Shown piece after piece: positions 1-7,861 of a stretch of DNA of 64,000 bases. Where the stretch lies: positions 1 through 64,000 of the forward strand of contig NZ_JASLGT010000026.1 in the NCBI RefSeq assembly GCF_030150205.1, in the 5' to 3' direction. A program made the position numbers and the translations under genes. The notes beneath the pieces are model-generated. The model ran no database searches, had not been told where the DNA came from, and saw only the letters and a program-made list of their open reading frames with translations. This DNA comes from Niabella sp. Its GTDB lineage: Bacteria > Bacteroidota > Bacteroidia > Chitinophagales > Chitinophagaceae. The number at the start of each line of letters is the position of its first letter. The first letter of the stretch is position 1.

Positions 1-74
1 TTTCCTGCCATGATTGAAAGCTGCTCTTTTATGGCTGCATCGCTCAGGTGATTTATCAACTTTAGCGTTCGCAT
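1..74 (-). CDS. 5' end of a gene running off the left edge
   Basis: An ATG on the minus strand at 74-72 opens a frame that stays open to the window edge, giving about 24 residues that begin MRTLKLINHLSDAAIKEQ. A good Bacteroidota -7 element lies just upstream (92-99), which supports a real start here. The short peptide is helical and vaguely resembles the N-terminus of helix-turn-helix or transposase-type proteins, but too little is present to assign a family. Function unknown. Confidence 0.5.
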   Translation of the reverse strand, partial: MRTLKLINHLSDAAIKEQLSIMAG

Positions 75-91
75 GTATATAAGTTTGAACG

Positions 92-99
92 CAAAGATA
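92..99 (-). promoter_or_regulatory. -7 promoter element of the left-edge gene
   Basis: On the minus strand this reads TATCTTTG, an exact match to the Bacteroidota housekeeping -7 consensus TAnnTTTG. It ends 17 bases before the ATG at 74. No clear -33 TTTG is visible at the expected distance. Confidence 0.5.
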
Positions 100-595
100 A
101 GAAATTATTATTTTAGTATTTTTGATAGCGGGATATTATAAATTCAAAGAGGAATCCGTTTGATACTTGATGGATGTACATTTTGCAACAGATTGGAATC
201 CTCAGGTGGAAAGGAATAATCACTTTTACATTTTAAATCCTGAAAGGTTTGGAGCACAGTGAGACGGAGGAGACAACAGCGTTTAGCTTTTAGCTTACAG
301 CTTTCAGCTTCCAGAAATCGACTGAAAACTGAACGCCATTTAACCTTAGGGTTGGTTCGATACCTGGTATGGGATCGCTATCGGAGTAGGGATCATGAGG
401 TAGAACGGATTCCCATTTCCACATTCTCACATTTCCACATCTTCAAATTTTCAAATAAATTCCAGTTTGCCATTTATTCAGGGTATCAATAATGGGGAAC
501 AAATTTAATAATCCCTTGCCGGAGGAGGAAAAGACCACCGAATGAAGCCGGATCTTCATTTCCACATTTCCACATTTCCACATTTCCAAATTCCC
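100..595. other. Non-coding spacer with low-complexity word repeats
   Basis: No convincing gene is seen here. From about 285 the spacer consists of short repeated words: AGCTTTTAGC- and CTGAAAACTGA-like words at 289-335, then a run of CACATTTCC-type words at 420-455 and again at 556-595. An open frame at 259-492 is made of these words and lacks coding character. The same word families recur in other spacers (10140-10770, 11390-11505, 25700-25760, 32355-32410, 54640-54850). Confidence 0.6.
556..595. repeat. CACATTTCC-type short tandem repeat (family A)
   Basis: About four imperfect copies of a 9-base unit close to CACATTTCC stand head to tail immediately before the 3' end of the minus-strand gene that stops at 596. 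Related runs occur at 420-455, 10730-10768 and 32359-32408, and inverted at 25710-25757. Confidence 0.7.
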
Positions 596-952
596 CTAAA
601 CCAACCTGCACGGCACCTCCAGGTCTTCCGTAAGATAATAGCTGGCGCAGAGGCGGTGATAGCCGTCGGCAATGATCAGCGCCGTTTCATTCCGTACCAG
701 CAGGATGGGGGATAGCTTTTGTGCTTTCCGGAATTTTTTCAGGTTTTCTTTTACATGGATATTGTCTTCAGGCAGCAGGGGAAGTTTACTGGCTCTTAAG
801 ATATCTTTTGATTTTTTCTTTATGGTTACCGCTTTTTGTAGCTGGGCGGCGATCTTTTTGGCTGCAACAGGCGTGAATAGCAGTTCCAGGTAGTCCTGGG
901 CGGCCGGATAATCATGTTTTTCGGGATCTTTAAGCCAGATGTTCTTTTTCAT
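596..952 (-). CDS. ParB/sulfiredoxin-fold small protein
   Basis: A 118-residue cytoplasmic protein. A basic helical middle (about 30-80) is followed by a core SPILLVRNETALIIADGYHR; the ADGYHRLCA segment at 95-103 resembles the G-x-R box of the ParB/sulfiredoxin nucleotide-binding fold. Stand-alone proteins of this fold can be nucleases, kinases or DNA-binding proteins, so the exact activity is not predictable. It lies 17 bases downstream of the MgtC-like gene on the same strand and may be cotranscribed with it. The family call is inferred from the short motif. Confidence 0.7.
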   Translation of the reverse strand: MKKNIWLKDPEKHDYPAAQDYLELLFTPVAAKKIAAQLQKAVTIKKKSKDILRASKLPLLPEDNIHVKENLKKFRKAQKLSPILLVRNETALIIADGYHRLCASYYLTEDLEVPCRLV

Positions 953-969
953 GTGCTACCTTTTAAACG

Positions 970-1629
970 TTAAAAATGATAGGAGAGGATCCTGGGATCC
1001 TGCACCATCCGCGAAACCAGCTGGTTGTGGTTCTTAAGCGTGCCTGTAACCTGCCAGGTGCGTGAAAAACCTTCAGCGCTTTTTTGCTCGCTCACCAGCA
1101 ACGGTTTCAAACGGTACTCACGGAATAATGCTATACAGGCTTCAAAGTCCGTAATGGTGGCGGTGGCAATTTTATACTCCCGGATCTTATGATGATTGTC
1201 GATAAATTTTTGAATGGGCATCAGCAGTTTCAGAATTACAAGTACTACAGCGGTACCCACCAGGGCAAGATAAATATGTCCCGCTCCGGCGCTCATACCC
1301 AGGGAAGCCGTGGCCCAGATGGTGGTGGCAGTGGTAATGCCCTCTATCTTGGTACTGTCTTTAAAAATGACACCGGCACCCAGGAAGCCGATACCGGTAA
1401 TAATATTGGCGGCGAGCCGGTCGGGATTCCCGACTCCTATCCGGATTGATAAGATCGTAAAAATACAGGAGCCGAAGGATACCAGGATAAAGGTTCTTAA
1501 ACCGGCCGATTTGTTTTTGTATTCCCGTTCTGCTCCAATGACCGTACCGATCAGTATGGAAACGAAGATCATTATTAATTGGGTAATGATCGTGTTGAGG
1601 TCGAACCCGCTGATAACATTTTCAATCAT
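970..1629 (-). CDS. MgtC/SapB family membrane protein
   Basis: A 219-residue inner-membrane protein with the MgtC/SapB core in the first ~140 residues: several hydrophobic helices, the conserved GAEREYKNKSAGLRT segment (about 32-46), and GIGFLGAGVIFK followed by TTATTIWATASLGM. A short soluble C-terminal domain (about 145-219) resembles the ACT-like tail of longer members. MgtC proteins are linked to Mg2+ stress, F-type ATPase modulation and survival inside hosts in other bacteria; the role here is unknown. It sits about 200 bases downstream of the T6SS cargo operon and just upstream of the ParB-fold gene. Confidence 0.9.
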   Translation of the reverse strand: MIENVISGFDLNTIITQLIMIFVSILIGTVIGAEREYKNKSAGLRTFILVSFGSCIFTILSIRIGVGNPDRLAANIITGIGFLGAGVIFKDSTKIEGITTATTIWATASLGMSAGAGHIYLALVGTAVVLVILKLLMPIQKFIDNHHKIREYKIATATITDFEACIALFREYRLKPLLVSEQKSAEGFSRTWQVTGTLKNHNQLVSRMVQDPRILSYHF

Positions 1630-1836
1630 GTATTGAAATTACAAATTTTATCGGTTCCCGGGAACAGGGGCCCGGTCCGCATGCGCATGCATCGCTTTAC
1701 CGGGTGTTTGTGCTGCGAATGGTATCGGCGCTCTGCGCCCTGGTCATTTTTTATTTGTTCTGGTATTACAAAAACTGCCGATTGTTGAGGTAGCCTGTAG
1801 GAAAATGGTCTTTCTTTCCGTATAATGGCCTGTGAT

Positions 1837-2958
1837 TTACAGGTAAGCCGCTTTTTTTCCAAGGATAGCCTGCCACCAGTCGGGGGTATAAGCTTTTGCC
1901 CGGGGAAAGGCTTCAAATTCCTGCTTAAAGTTTTCGGGATCCTGCCTGCTTCCGGGAAGGGCCGTGCGCAGATCATAGTTGAGGTCCAGGGTAAAGTCGA
2001 GATCCTTTTCGGCCACAAGGCGGAAGCCCATCCAGGCGCCTTCTTTTGGTGCCTGCTCGTACATGGCATATTTGATTTTGTTCATCAGGATAATGGTAGA
2101 CTGGTCGCCTTTCTGAAGAAAATATTTCAGTTTAAACGGAACCTGGTTGCCCTCAAAAATATAAAAGCCCTTCATCCCGATGCCGGCCTTCATACATTCA
2201 CCGCTTAGTTCCAATTGCTCCCATTGAACGTCCGGGTCACTCTTTTGAAGATCGGCCAGCGAAAGCTCGATGACTTTTTTGAGCATATCCATCAGCGCCG
2301 GCTGTGTATAGGTTTGCGTGCGGCTAAAAGCTTCGGAAATGACCGCTTCTGTTTCCACGGGTATATCAGACAGCCGCTCGCCGGGTTGTTGCGCCAGCTG
2401 GTCGGCAGCCTGGAGATACCATTGCCAGAAGGCCCGACGTTTTTGCGGGTCGCCCTCGTTTACAAAAGGGTTGCCGCCGGCAAAAGCTATAGAGGCATAG
2501 AAGTCGGGGTTCCAGGTGTCCCAGTCAAAAGCGCCATCGTCCTGTCCATCGTAGTCTTCAATATCCAGGATCATTGCAGCACCCGTGGCCATACTGTAAC
2601 ACAATGACACCGCGCTGAGACCGGCCATCCCGGCCATTCCAGGGGTGCTCTCCATATAGTTCCGGTACTGATCCCCCAGCTTCATAAAATCGGTTTGTTC
2701 CTGGTTGTAAAGGAATGCGTCGGCCCTGGTCAGCATGGCGATCATGGAGGGATTTTCCGGAAAATCCTGGTACCAGACCGGGAGCACTTTTTTGGCACAT
2801 TCAAGAAAGAGTTTATTAACGATGCCGGGATCGTTCAGACTTTTCATAACGGCCACCCGGTGCTTTAAAGGAAGATGCCCCTGCGGATTTTCATTCAACG
2901 CCTTTACTGCTGCTGCTAATACTTGTTCAAGCATGTTTTTGCTGTTTTTATTAATCAA
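1837..2958 (-). CDS. Fused immunity protein, Imm5-like plus YezG/DUF600-like
   Basis: A 373-residue soluble protein that probably neutralises the deaminase toxin encoded immediately upstream. The N-terminal half (about 1-205) has the hallmark of Imm5-type immunity proteins: W149-N-P-D-F-Y, then AFAGG (158-162) and RRAFWQWYL (174-182). The C-terminal half (about 225-370) looks like the YezG/DUF600 immunity family: GAWMGFRL (308-314), DFTLDLNYD (321-329), then FPR and YTPDWW (358-362). Its start overlaps the end of the toxin gene by 8 bases, suggesting coupled translation. YezG-type proteins are known partners of polymorphic toxins. Family calls rest on motif recognition; the fusion of two immunity domains in one chain is unusual. 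Confidence 0.75.
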   Translation of the reverse strand: MINKNSKNMLEQVLAAAVKALNENPQGHLPLKHRVAVMKSLNDPGIVNKLFLECAKKVLPVWYQDFPENPSMIAMLTRADAFLYNQEQTDFMKLGDQYRNYMESTPGMAGMAGLSAVSLCYSMATGAAMILDIEDYDGQDDGAFDWDTWNPDFYASIAFAGGNPFVNEGDPQKRRAFWQWYLQAADQLAQQPGERLSDIPVETEAVISEAFSRTQTYTQPALMDMLKKVIELSLADLQKSDPDVQWEQLELSGECMKAGIGMKGFYIFEGNQVPFKLKYFLQKGDQSTIILMNKIKYAMYEQAPKEGAWMGFRLVAEKDLDFTLDLNYDLRTALPGSRQDPENFKQEFEAFPRAKAYTPDWWQAILGKKAAYL

Positions 2959-4522
2959 TTGGATCCCACCCGATGTCTATGGGTTCTGTTCCGCCCGGCT
3001 CAAAAATATGCGTTCCGTTCGGATCTGTAACCACTACGTCCTGTCCCAGTGCATCGGCCTGTTTCTGCGCAAATTCACGGCAGTTGCTGCACATAGGCCG
3101 TGAAACGCCAACAGGGTCGCCCGGTTTATTGGTCATTACCTGTTTTTCGGCATGGCTGGCGCTGGCCTGCCCTGGTACTCCGTTATCAATGCTTGCATTT
3201 TCATTGAGCGTATGATTGATGTTGTTGGAGTGATTGATGACATCCTGCGGAGGCACATCGGTAACGCCGCCCATATTGGTCCTTGTTTTCTGACTGATCC
3301 TGTCTGGTGCGTAACCGCTAACGGTATTGATACCGTCTGATGCTGTTGTTTTACCGTTTTGACTATCGGGCAGTTTGCCGGCATTATTGGTGGCCTTGTT
3401 ATAGGCATCCCTCGATTCAATGATGGCCTGTTCCCGCGTCAGCGGTACTTTTTCTGCTTCATATGCGCCATCACCTTCCTGCCTGGCGGCTTCCGTTTCC
3501 TGGGCATCGGGCTGCGGCTTACTGTTTTCATCTTCGGGCTTTTGGGTTTCTGCTTCCTCTGCTTTGGAGCTTCCCGGCTCTTCTGCTTTGGGTTTTCCTT
3601 TTCCTTCAAGATCCTGAACGCCCTTGCCCACAGGACTAAACATCAGCGCGATGCCGGCAAAATCCTGCCAGGAGCCGTTACCGGTAAACACATTTTTTAC
3701 GGATTGAGCGGCGCCTGTTTCCATCGAGAAAAAGCCGGATGTAAAATCACCGGCGCCCGCAGTACCGGTGTTGCCATAAGTGGCGGCTGCGTTCTGGGCA
3801 CCCAGCACGCCTCTCAGGGCCAGCCCGAATTTACCAAAGCTTTGAACCGCATTTACCAGGAAGTTTTTAGGCATGCTTTTGGCAAATTGCAGGGCCGCCT
3901 GGGATAATCCGCGTAACCCGGCCCCGCCGCTCATGGCTGCGGCACCACCGCTGAGCGCTGCGCCGCCCATTCCAACAGCAGCTCCGGCCATCATGCCTTC
4001 CATCAGTCCGCCAATGTAATTGGCCGCACCCATGGAAAGGGCCTGGCTCCAGTTCTTGATCTGGGGTGCAAACGTAATCACGCCTCCGATGGGGCAGGTC
4101 ATAACATGGTCACCGGTGATGGTCTGTGTGCCCTGGGAGATAAAGTTTTGTTTTCCGCCCACCCAGGTCCGTTTACCCGACATTTTTTGTCCGCAGAGCA
4201 GGGCACCCACAACGGCACCGATGGCTGCACCGGCAAGTCCGGCCAGGGCGCCGATGGCAATCAGCGCGGCACCACCCGTGGCTACCGTAAGCACACCCAG
4301 CAATATGGCCCCTACTACCAGTACCGCTGCGGCAATCGCCATCAGGAGCATGTATTTCTTACAACTGAAATCCACGCAGCTGCTGGTTGACTTATCTTCT
4401 GTAGTGATATAAATGTCGCCGCTCTTTTTTTTAAGCCCCAGCCTTGTGCCCTGGAAGGGCGCGGGCATGTTTCCTTCGCTGCAGATCCAGAAGTCTTTTT
4501 CTGTAATGATCTTATTGCCCAT
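2951..4522 (-). CDS. T6SS effector with C-terminal YwqJ-like deaminase toxin
   Basis: A 523-residue polymorphic toxin. The N-terminal ~150 residues hold paired cysteines (WIC, SSC, DFSC, LLCG, MTCPIGG) around a long hydrophobic segment at about 57-110, like PAAR-like N-termini that ride on VgrG. A Gly/Ala-rich stretch (about 160-300) and a charged Pro/Glu-rich linker (about 310-365) follow. The last ~120 residues carry a zinc-dependent deaminase signature, H457-A-E459 with C478-x-x-C481 in GVSRPMCSNC, then VVVTDPNGTHIF, matching YwqJ-like nucleic-acid deaminase toxins. It is followed by its immunity gene and preceded by VgrG and two unknown genes on the same strand. Deaminase activity and T6SS delivery are inferred from motifs and context. 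Confidence 0.83.
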   Translation of the reverse strand: MGNKIITEKDFWICSEGNMPAPFQGTRLGLKKKSGDIYITTEDKSTSSCVDFSCKKYMLLMAIAAAVLVVGAILLGVLTVATGGAALIAIGALAGLAGAAIGAVVGALLCGQKMSGKRTWVGGKQNFISQGTQTITGDHVMTCPIGGVITFAPQIKNWSQALSMGAANYIGGLMEGMMAGAAVGMGGAALSGGAAAMSGGAGLRGLSQAALQFAKSMPKNFLVNAVQSFGKFGLALRGVLGAQNAAATYGNTGTAGAGDFTSGFFSMETGAAQSVKNVFTGNGSWQDFAGIALMFSPVGKGVQDLEGKGKPKAEEPGSSKAEEAETQKPEDENSKPQPDAQETEAARQEGDGAYEAEKVPLTREQAIIESRDAYNKATNNAGKLPDSQNGKTTASDGINTVSGYAPDRISQKTRTNMGGVTDVPPQDVINHSNNINHTLNENASIDNGVPGQASASHAEKQVMTNKPGDPVGVSRPMCSNCREFAQKQADALGQDVVVTDPNGTHIFEPGGTEPIDIGWDPID

Positions 4523-4727
4523 AGCCGCTTATTTTTTGAAGGGTTTGGGTGCGATGATGCCATTCGATCCGGAGGCCGCCATGGGGTGCAATCCGTAAGC
4601 GGAATATGCGGGCTTTCCGTTTGACGATGCCTGCACCAGCGTCTTTTTGTGTAAGCAGGGCAAGGGTGTAGCAACGGCCGGAACGGTTCCATTGGAACCG
4701 GCTGTTCCCGATTTGAAAGCTTTTCAT
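4512..4727 (-). CDS. Small basic protein of the T6SS cargo operon
   Basis: A ~71-residue basic protein of unknown family (MKSFQIGNSRFQWN...; rich in Arg, Lys and His). The frame could start seven codons earlier at 4748, but the ATG at 4727 has an AGGAAAA ribosome-site-like stretch at a suitable distance. Its end overlaps the effector start by 11 bases, which suggests translational coupling and argues that it is real. Position between the 294-aa protein and the effector suggests a chaperone or adaptor, which is inference only. Confidence 0.55.
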   Translation of the reverse strand: MKSFQIGNSRFQWNRSGRCYTLALLTQKDAGAGIVKRKARIFRLRIAPHGGLRIEWHHRTQTLQKISGYGQ

Positions 4728-4769
4728 TTTTTGTGTTTTTTCCTGCATGGTATCGCGATGATGTATGTA

Positions 4770-5654
4770 TTAAACAGGTTCATAGAACGCCGGCTGCGTC
4801 TTTAAACGTTCCCGGTATTTTTCTTCCGAAAGGAAGTGGTAATCCAGCTTGAGATAAAGATTTTTTTCATCGGCGATCTCCTGTTTCTGGCGGGCTGCTT
4901 CCAGGATCTTTCCGGTCTTTTTATCCAGCAGGTAATTGCTGTTGTCTGCAATTACCGGTGCCAGTTTATGCAGCGGAAGCTGATCGGCAAACTGGGCGTA
5001 TGCTTTTTTTGTAAACCCGCCAAGACCAAAAAGCGGGGTGCCGCGGATTTCCAGCTGAACGGTGCGACTGCCTTCGGAAACCAGGTGCCCGCCAAATTGC
5101 AGGTGCAGCATTGCCGTATTGAAAAAATTATATTGCTGTTCCCGTTTTGCGCGGAACGGAAAATAATGGCCGTAAAGGTGGTTAAAGTAAAGCATAAAGA
5201 ATTCGCTGTGCTGTATGGCAGTAACCATTTTTTCCGCACTTTGAAATAAGGCGTCGTTTAACAGGATAACGTCTTTTATTTCCGGTGTATGGTCTATATG
5301 CTGCTGCATTTCCTCCTTAACCGTGGCCCATTTGTCCAGGATAATGTCCTGGTTCAGTACCCGTTGTACCTGGCCCCGCTGGTCAAGTACCAGGTGCAGC
5401 TCATTATACATTCTGCCAAATACATCGCTTACCTGCTGTACTTCTTTTGTAAGCGGATTGGTGGCCTCCAGCAATACGTTATCCAGCCGGATCAGTTCTA
5501 CTTCCAGTGCTTCCGGGCCCACACGCAGTACCCGGAAATCCCAGCGGATGCGGGCGCGGGAGTAGGCGGCAATATTCACCGCCCGCATATCGGTTTCAAT
5601 AATGAGCGTGTACTTTTCAGAGAACGGCTCCCGGATATTTATGATTCCACTCAT
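4770..5654 (-). CDS. Unknown 294-aa protein in the VgrG-effector operon
   Basis: Not recognised. It is a soluble alpha/beta protein without signal peptide or membrane segment, with a predicted helical middle (about 75-170) and a C-terminal part containing a heptad-like stretch near EAARQKQEIADEKNLYLK. It lies 11 bases downstream of VgrG and upstream of the small basic protein and the effector, the position where effector adaptors or chaperones are usually encoded in T6SS cargo operons. An adaptor role is therefore a reasonable guess but is not shown by sequence motifs. Confidence 0.75.
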   Translation of the reverse strand: MSGIINIREPFSEKYTLIIETDMRAVNIAAYSRARIRWDFRVLRVGPEALEVELIRLDNVLLEATNPLTKEVQQVSDVFGRMYNELHLVLDQRGQVQRVLNQDIILDKWATVKEEMQQHIDHTPEIKDVILLNDALFQSAEKMVTAIQHSEFFMLYFNHLYGHYFPFRAKREQQYNFFNTAMLHLQFGGHLVSEGSRTVQLEIRGTPLFGLGGFTKKAYAQFADQLPLHKLAPVIADNSNYLLDKKTGKILEAARQKQEIADEKNLYLKLDYHFLSEEKYRERLKTQPAFYEPV

Positions 5655-5665
5655 AGGTTCGGTTA

Positions 5666-7510
5666 TTAGTTTACAAATACATCCCCGCCGTCCAGCTTGG
5701 TAATGCCTTTTATATGGTTGTTGGGTGCGCTCATATTCAGCTGGCCGGTCATGGTTGCATGCAGGTTGGCCCCGTTGAGCGTTACCTTCCCGGAATTATC
5801 GATAACGAGCTGATGTGAACCTACTGCAATTTTTACGCTTGTTTTACCGTTGATGGTTACATTGCCGGCATTGTCCATCGTAAGCACACTGCTGCCGTTG
5901 CCTACATCCGTGGTATGTTTTTCGCCTACGTTATTGGTTTGAACGGAGCCTACCTTATTGGTTTGGTTGGTGCCTACTTTGCTGGTATGGTTGGCACCCG
6001 CATTTACGGTATAGTCACTGTTGGTATTGGTAACGGCATTGCCGGCGCCATCAAATTTCATATCGGCGCCACCCTTATCCGTAAGGTGTACGCTTCCCTC
6101 ATTGTCGTTTAGTACCAGCTTATTCCCGCTGCGGCTCTGCAGGGCCTTTACATCATTGCCGGCATTTCCAAAACTGTTATTGGCCTTGCCATGATATACA
6201 GCGCCGATCACATAGGGTTTGGTAGCACTATCACCTTCAAACCCAACAATGACCTCTTCACCTACTTCGGGCAGGAGGAACATGCCCTTTCCCCCTCCGG
6301 CATGGGGTGTGGTTACGCGGATCCATGGGGTTCTTTCCGATCCGTTCATCCAATGGAATTTTACACGGATCCGGCCCAGGCCGTTGTAGTCGTTATTGTC
6401 GGTTACGATGGCGCTTTGGGTTTCACAAACGGGATCCTGATGCACTTCAACCGGCGGCACTTTTATGCTGGCCGGAACGGCGGAGAAATCGTTTTTATAA
6501 TTACCCTGTGCATCTACATGGTGGTTAACGGCAGTAACCAGGTAATCGCCGTACCCTTCAGACTGGCTGCTGAATACATTATTGCCCTTTACTTCAAGGG
6601 TGCCGCCGATTGCAACACCCGGATGTCCGCTTTGCCCGTTAAAACGCACGATGCGGCTGCTTTCCATCGCACTGCGGATATTGAGCAGCTCATCCTGTTG
6701 CTTTTTATTGGTAAGGAACTGGTTGTTCCAGAGTTTAGGCTGGGTTCCATAAACGGCCTGCCCGGATTTATACACCTGCTCACCCCAGGGGTTGAGACCG
6801 GCTTTTTGCTCAATACCATGGGGGGCACTGGTATATACCTGGCTGTTCATATAATCCCAGCCCATCATCTGCATCTGTGTGGGCCGGGCCTGAAGGGAAA
6901 TATTAAAACTGCTGAGATGGCTGCCGTAAACCAGGGAGGCGGTTGGCCCCCCGGAGGGCTGCCCGATGACCAGGTTCCGGCCATTCCAGTAAATCCATTC
7001 TCCAAAAGTGCCGCTCAGCCGCTTCAAAAACTGCCAGGCGGTTTCTTTGTATTGTACCATATATGCCAGGGTTTCTCCATACATTACCTGGATCTTTGGC
7101 TCCAGCAGGTTCTGCGGAAAAAATTTTAATACTTCCTGCGCAATGTTTTTAACCGCTTTTTTTTCCCAGCTTTTACAATGCGGACCACTGTCTAAAATAA
7201 TGGTAGGGCTGTATCCGGTAATGACCACATCCCCGTGATGCCCGGTAAACCGCGCCGTTTCCACGCCGGTTACAATACCGTTGAACAAAAGGTCGCCTTT
7301 GGTACCGGTGCCGGTTATGCGCGCACCAAAAGAGGCACCGATCATATTTTTAGAATTGTTGAAGATACCGGCCTTTCCGTCAATGGTTTGAGCCGGACAG
7401 GTAAGCGTAAAGCGATGATGTTCAAAGATGGACTGATTCAGGGAAAAGGTGGTGAACTGGGCAATGGGTTTGCCGTTGATGCTAAACATGGGTTGGGTGA
7501 GCTGGGCCAT
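5666..7510 (-). CDS. vgrG: Type VI secretion spike protein VgrG
   Basis: A 614-residue VgrG, the trimeric tip of the T6SS puncturing device. The first ~350 residues form the gp27-like base. A gp5-like OB fold follows from about 365 (AIVTDNNDYNGLGRIRVKFHWM region, with GGGKGMFLLPEVGEEVIVGFEGD). The C-terminus (about 460-614) is a beta-helix needle with short repeats such as NHTSKVGTNQTNKVG. It heads a five-gene minus-strand operon that carries an effector and its immunity gene; no sheath, baseplate or ATPase genes occur in the window, so this is an orphan vgrG cargo island served by a T6SS apparatus encoded elsewhere (inference). Confidence 0.93.
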   Translation of the reverse strand: MAQLTQPMFSINGKPIAQFTTFSLNQSIFEHHRFTLTCPAQTIDGKAGIFNNSKNMIGASFGARITGTGTKGDLLFNGIVTGVETARFTGHHGDVVITGYSPTIILDSGPHCKSWEKKAVKNIAQEVLKFFPQNLLEPKIQVMYGETLAYMVQYKETAWQFLKRLSGTFGEWIYWNGRNLVIGQPSGGPTASLVYGSHLSSFNISLQARPTQMQMMGWDYMNSQVYTSAPHGIEQKAGLNPWGEQVYKSGQAVYGTQPKLWNNQFLTNKKQQDELLNIRSAMESSRIVRFNGQSGHPGVAIGGTLEVKGNNVFSSQSEGYGDYLVTAVNHHVDAQGNYKNDFSAVPASIKVPPVEVHQDPVCETQSAIVTDNNDYNGLGRIRVKFHWMNGSERTPWIRVTTPHAGGGKGMFLLPEVGEEVIVGFEGDSATKPYVIGAVYHGKANNSFGNAGNDVKALQSRSGNKLVLNDNEGSVHLTDKGGADMKFDGAGNAVTNTNSDYTVNAGANHTSKVGTNQTNKVGSVQTNNVGEKHTTDVGNGSSVLTMDNAGNVTINGKTSVKIAVGSHQLVIDNSGKVTLNGANLHATMTGQLNMSAPNNHIKGITKLDGGDVFVN

Positions 7511-7516
7511 AAATAA

Positions 7517-7861
7517 GTTTTTTGTCGGTTATGGAATGCATGCGCTATAATTGGAAAAGAGCAATCCGCTGGAAAGAAAAAGGGCTGAGGTTCTTCCGGC
7601 AGACGGTTTCTTATTCAATAAAAAGGGTATTTCTTACAAAACAAGAAGGACAAATAAAGGAACAAAGTTTGTACCAAGATGAACAGCAGGCCTGTCTGTT
7701 GAAATAGTTTAAAAATAACTTAATCCGGATTAAGTTGATGTTGAACCATTGAGGAGTGGGTGCCGGGTGCCTGACCGGCGAAAGAAGCCGCACTACCGTT
7801 TGTGTAAATATTGGGTTCATACAGTACGGGATAATTAACTTTGAACGATAATTAATATTTT
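7517..7861. other. Divergent spacer between vgrG and the M13 peptidase
   Basis: About 345 bases separate the minus-strand vgrG operon from the plus-strand peptidase. A -7 element for the peptidase is visible at 7836-7843. No exact TAnnTTTG element was found for vgrG. Short open frames here show no coding character. Confidence 0.6.
7836..7843 (+). promoter_or_regulatory. -7 promoter element of the M13 peptidase gene
   Basis: Reads TAACTTTG, matching TAnnTTTG, 18 bases upstream of the ATG at 7862. A TTGGG at 7811 could serve as a poor -33 element, 22 bases upstream. Confidence 0.5.

Noticed and set aside
345..420. Possible tRNA because of a GGTTCGA-like T-arm
   Set aside because: No acceptor stem or anticodon arm can be formed around it.
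259..492. 77-codon frame at the left of the window
   Set aside because: It is made of spacer repeat words and contains no plausible protein pattern.
6191..7129. 312-codon open frame opposite vgrG
   Set aside because: Antisense to VgrG; composition reflects the opposite strand.
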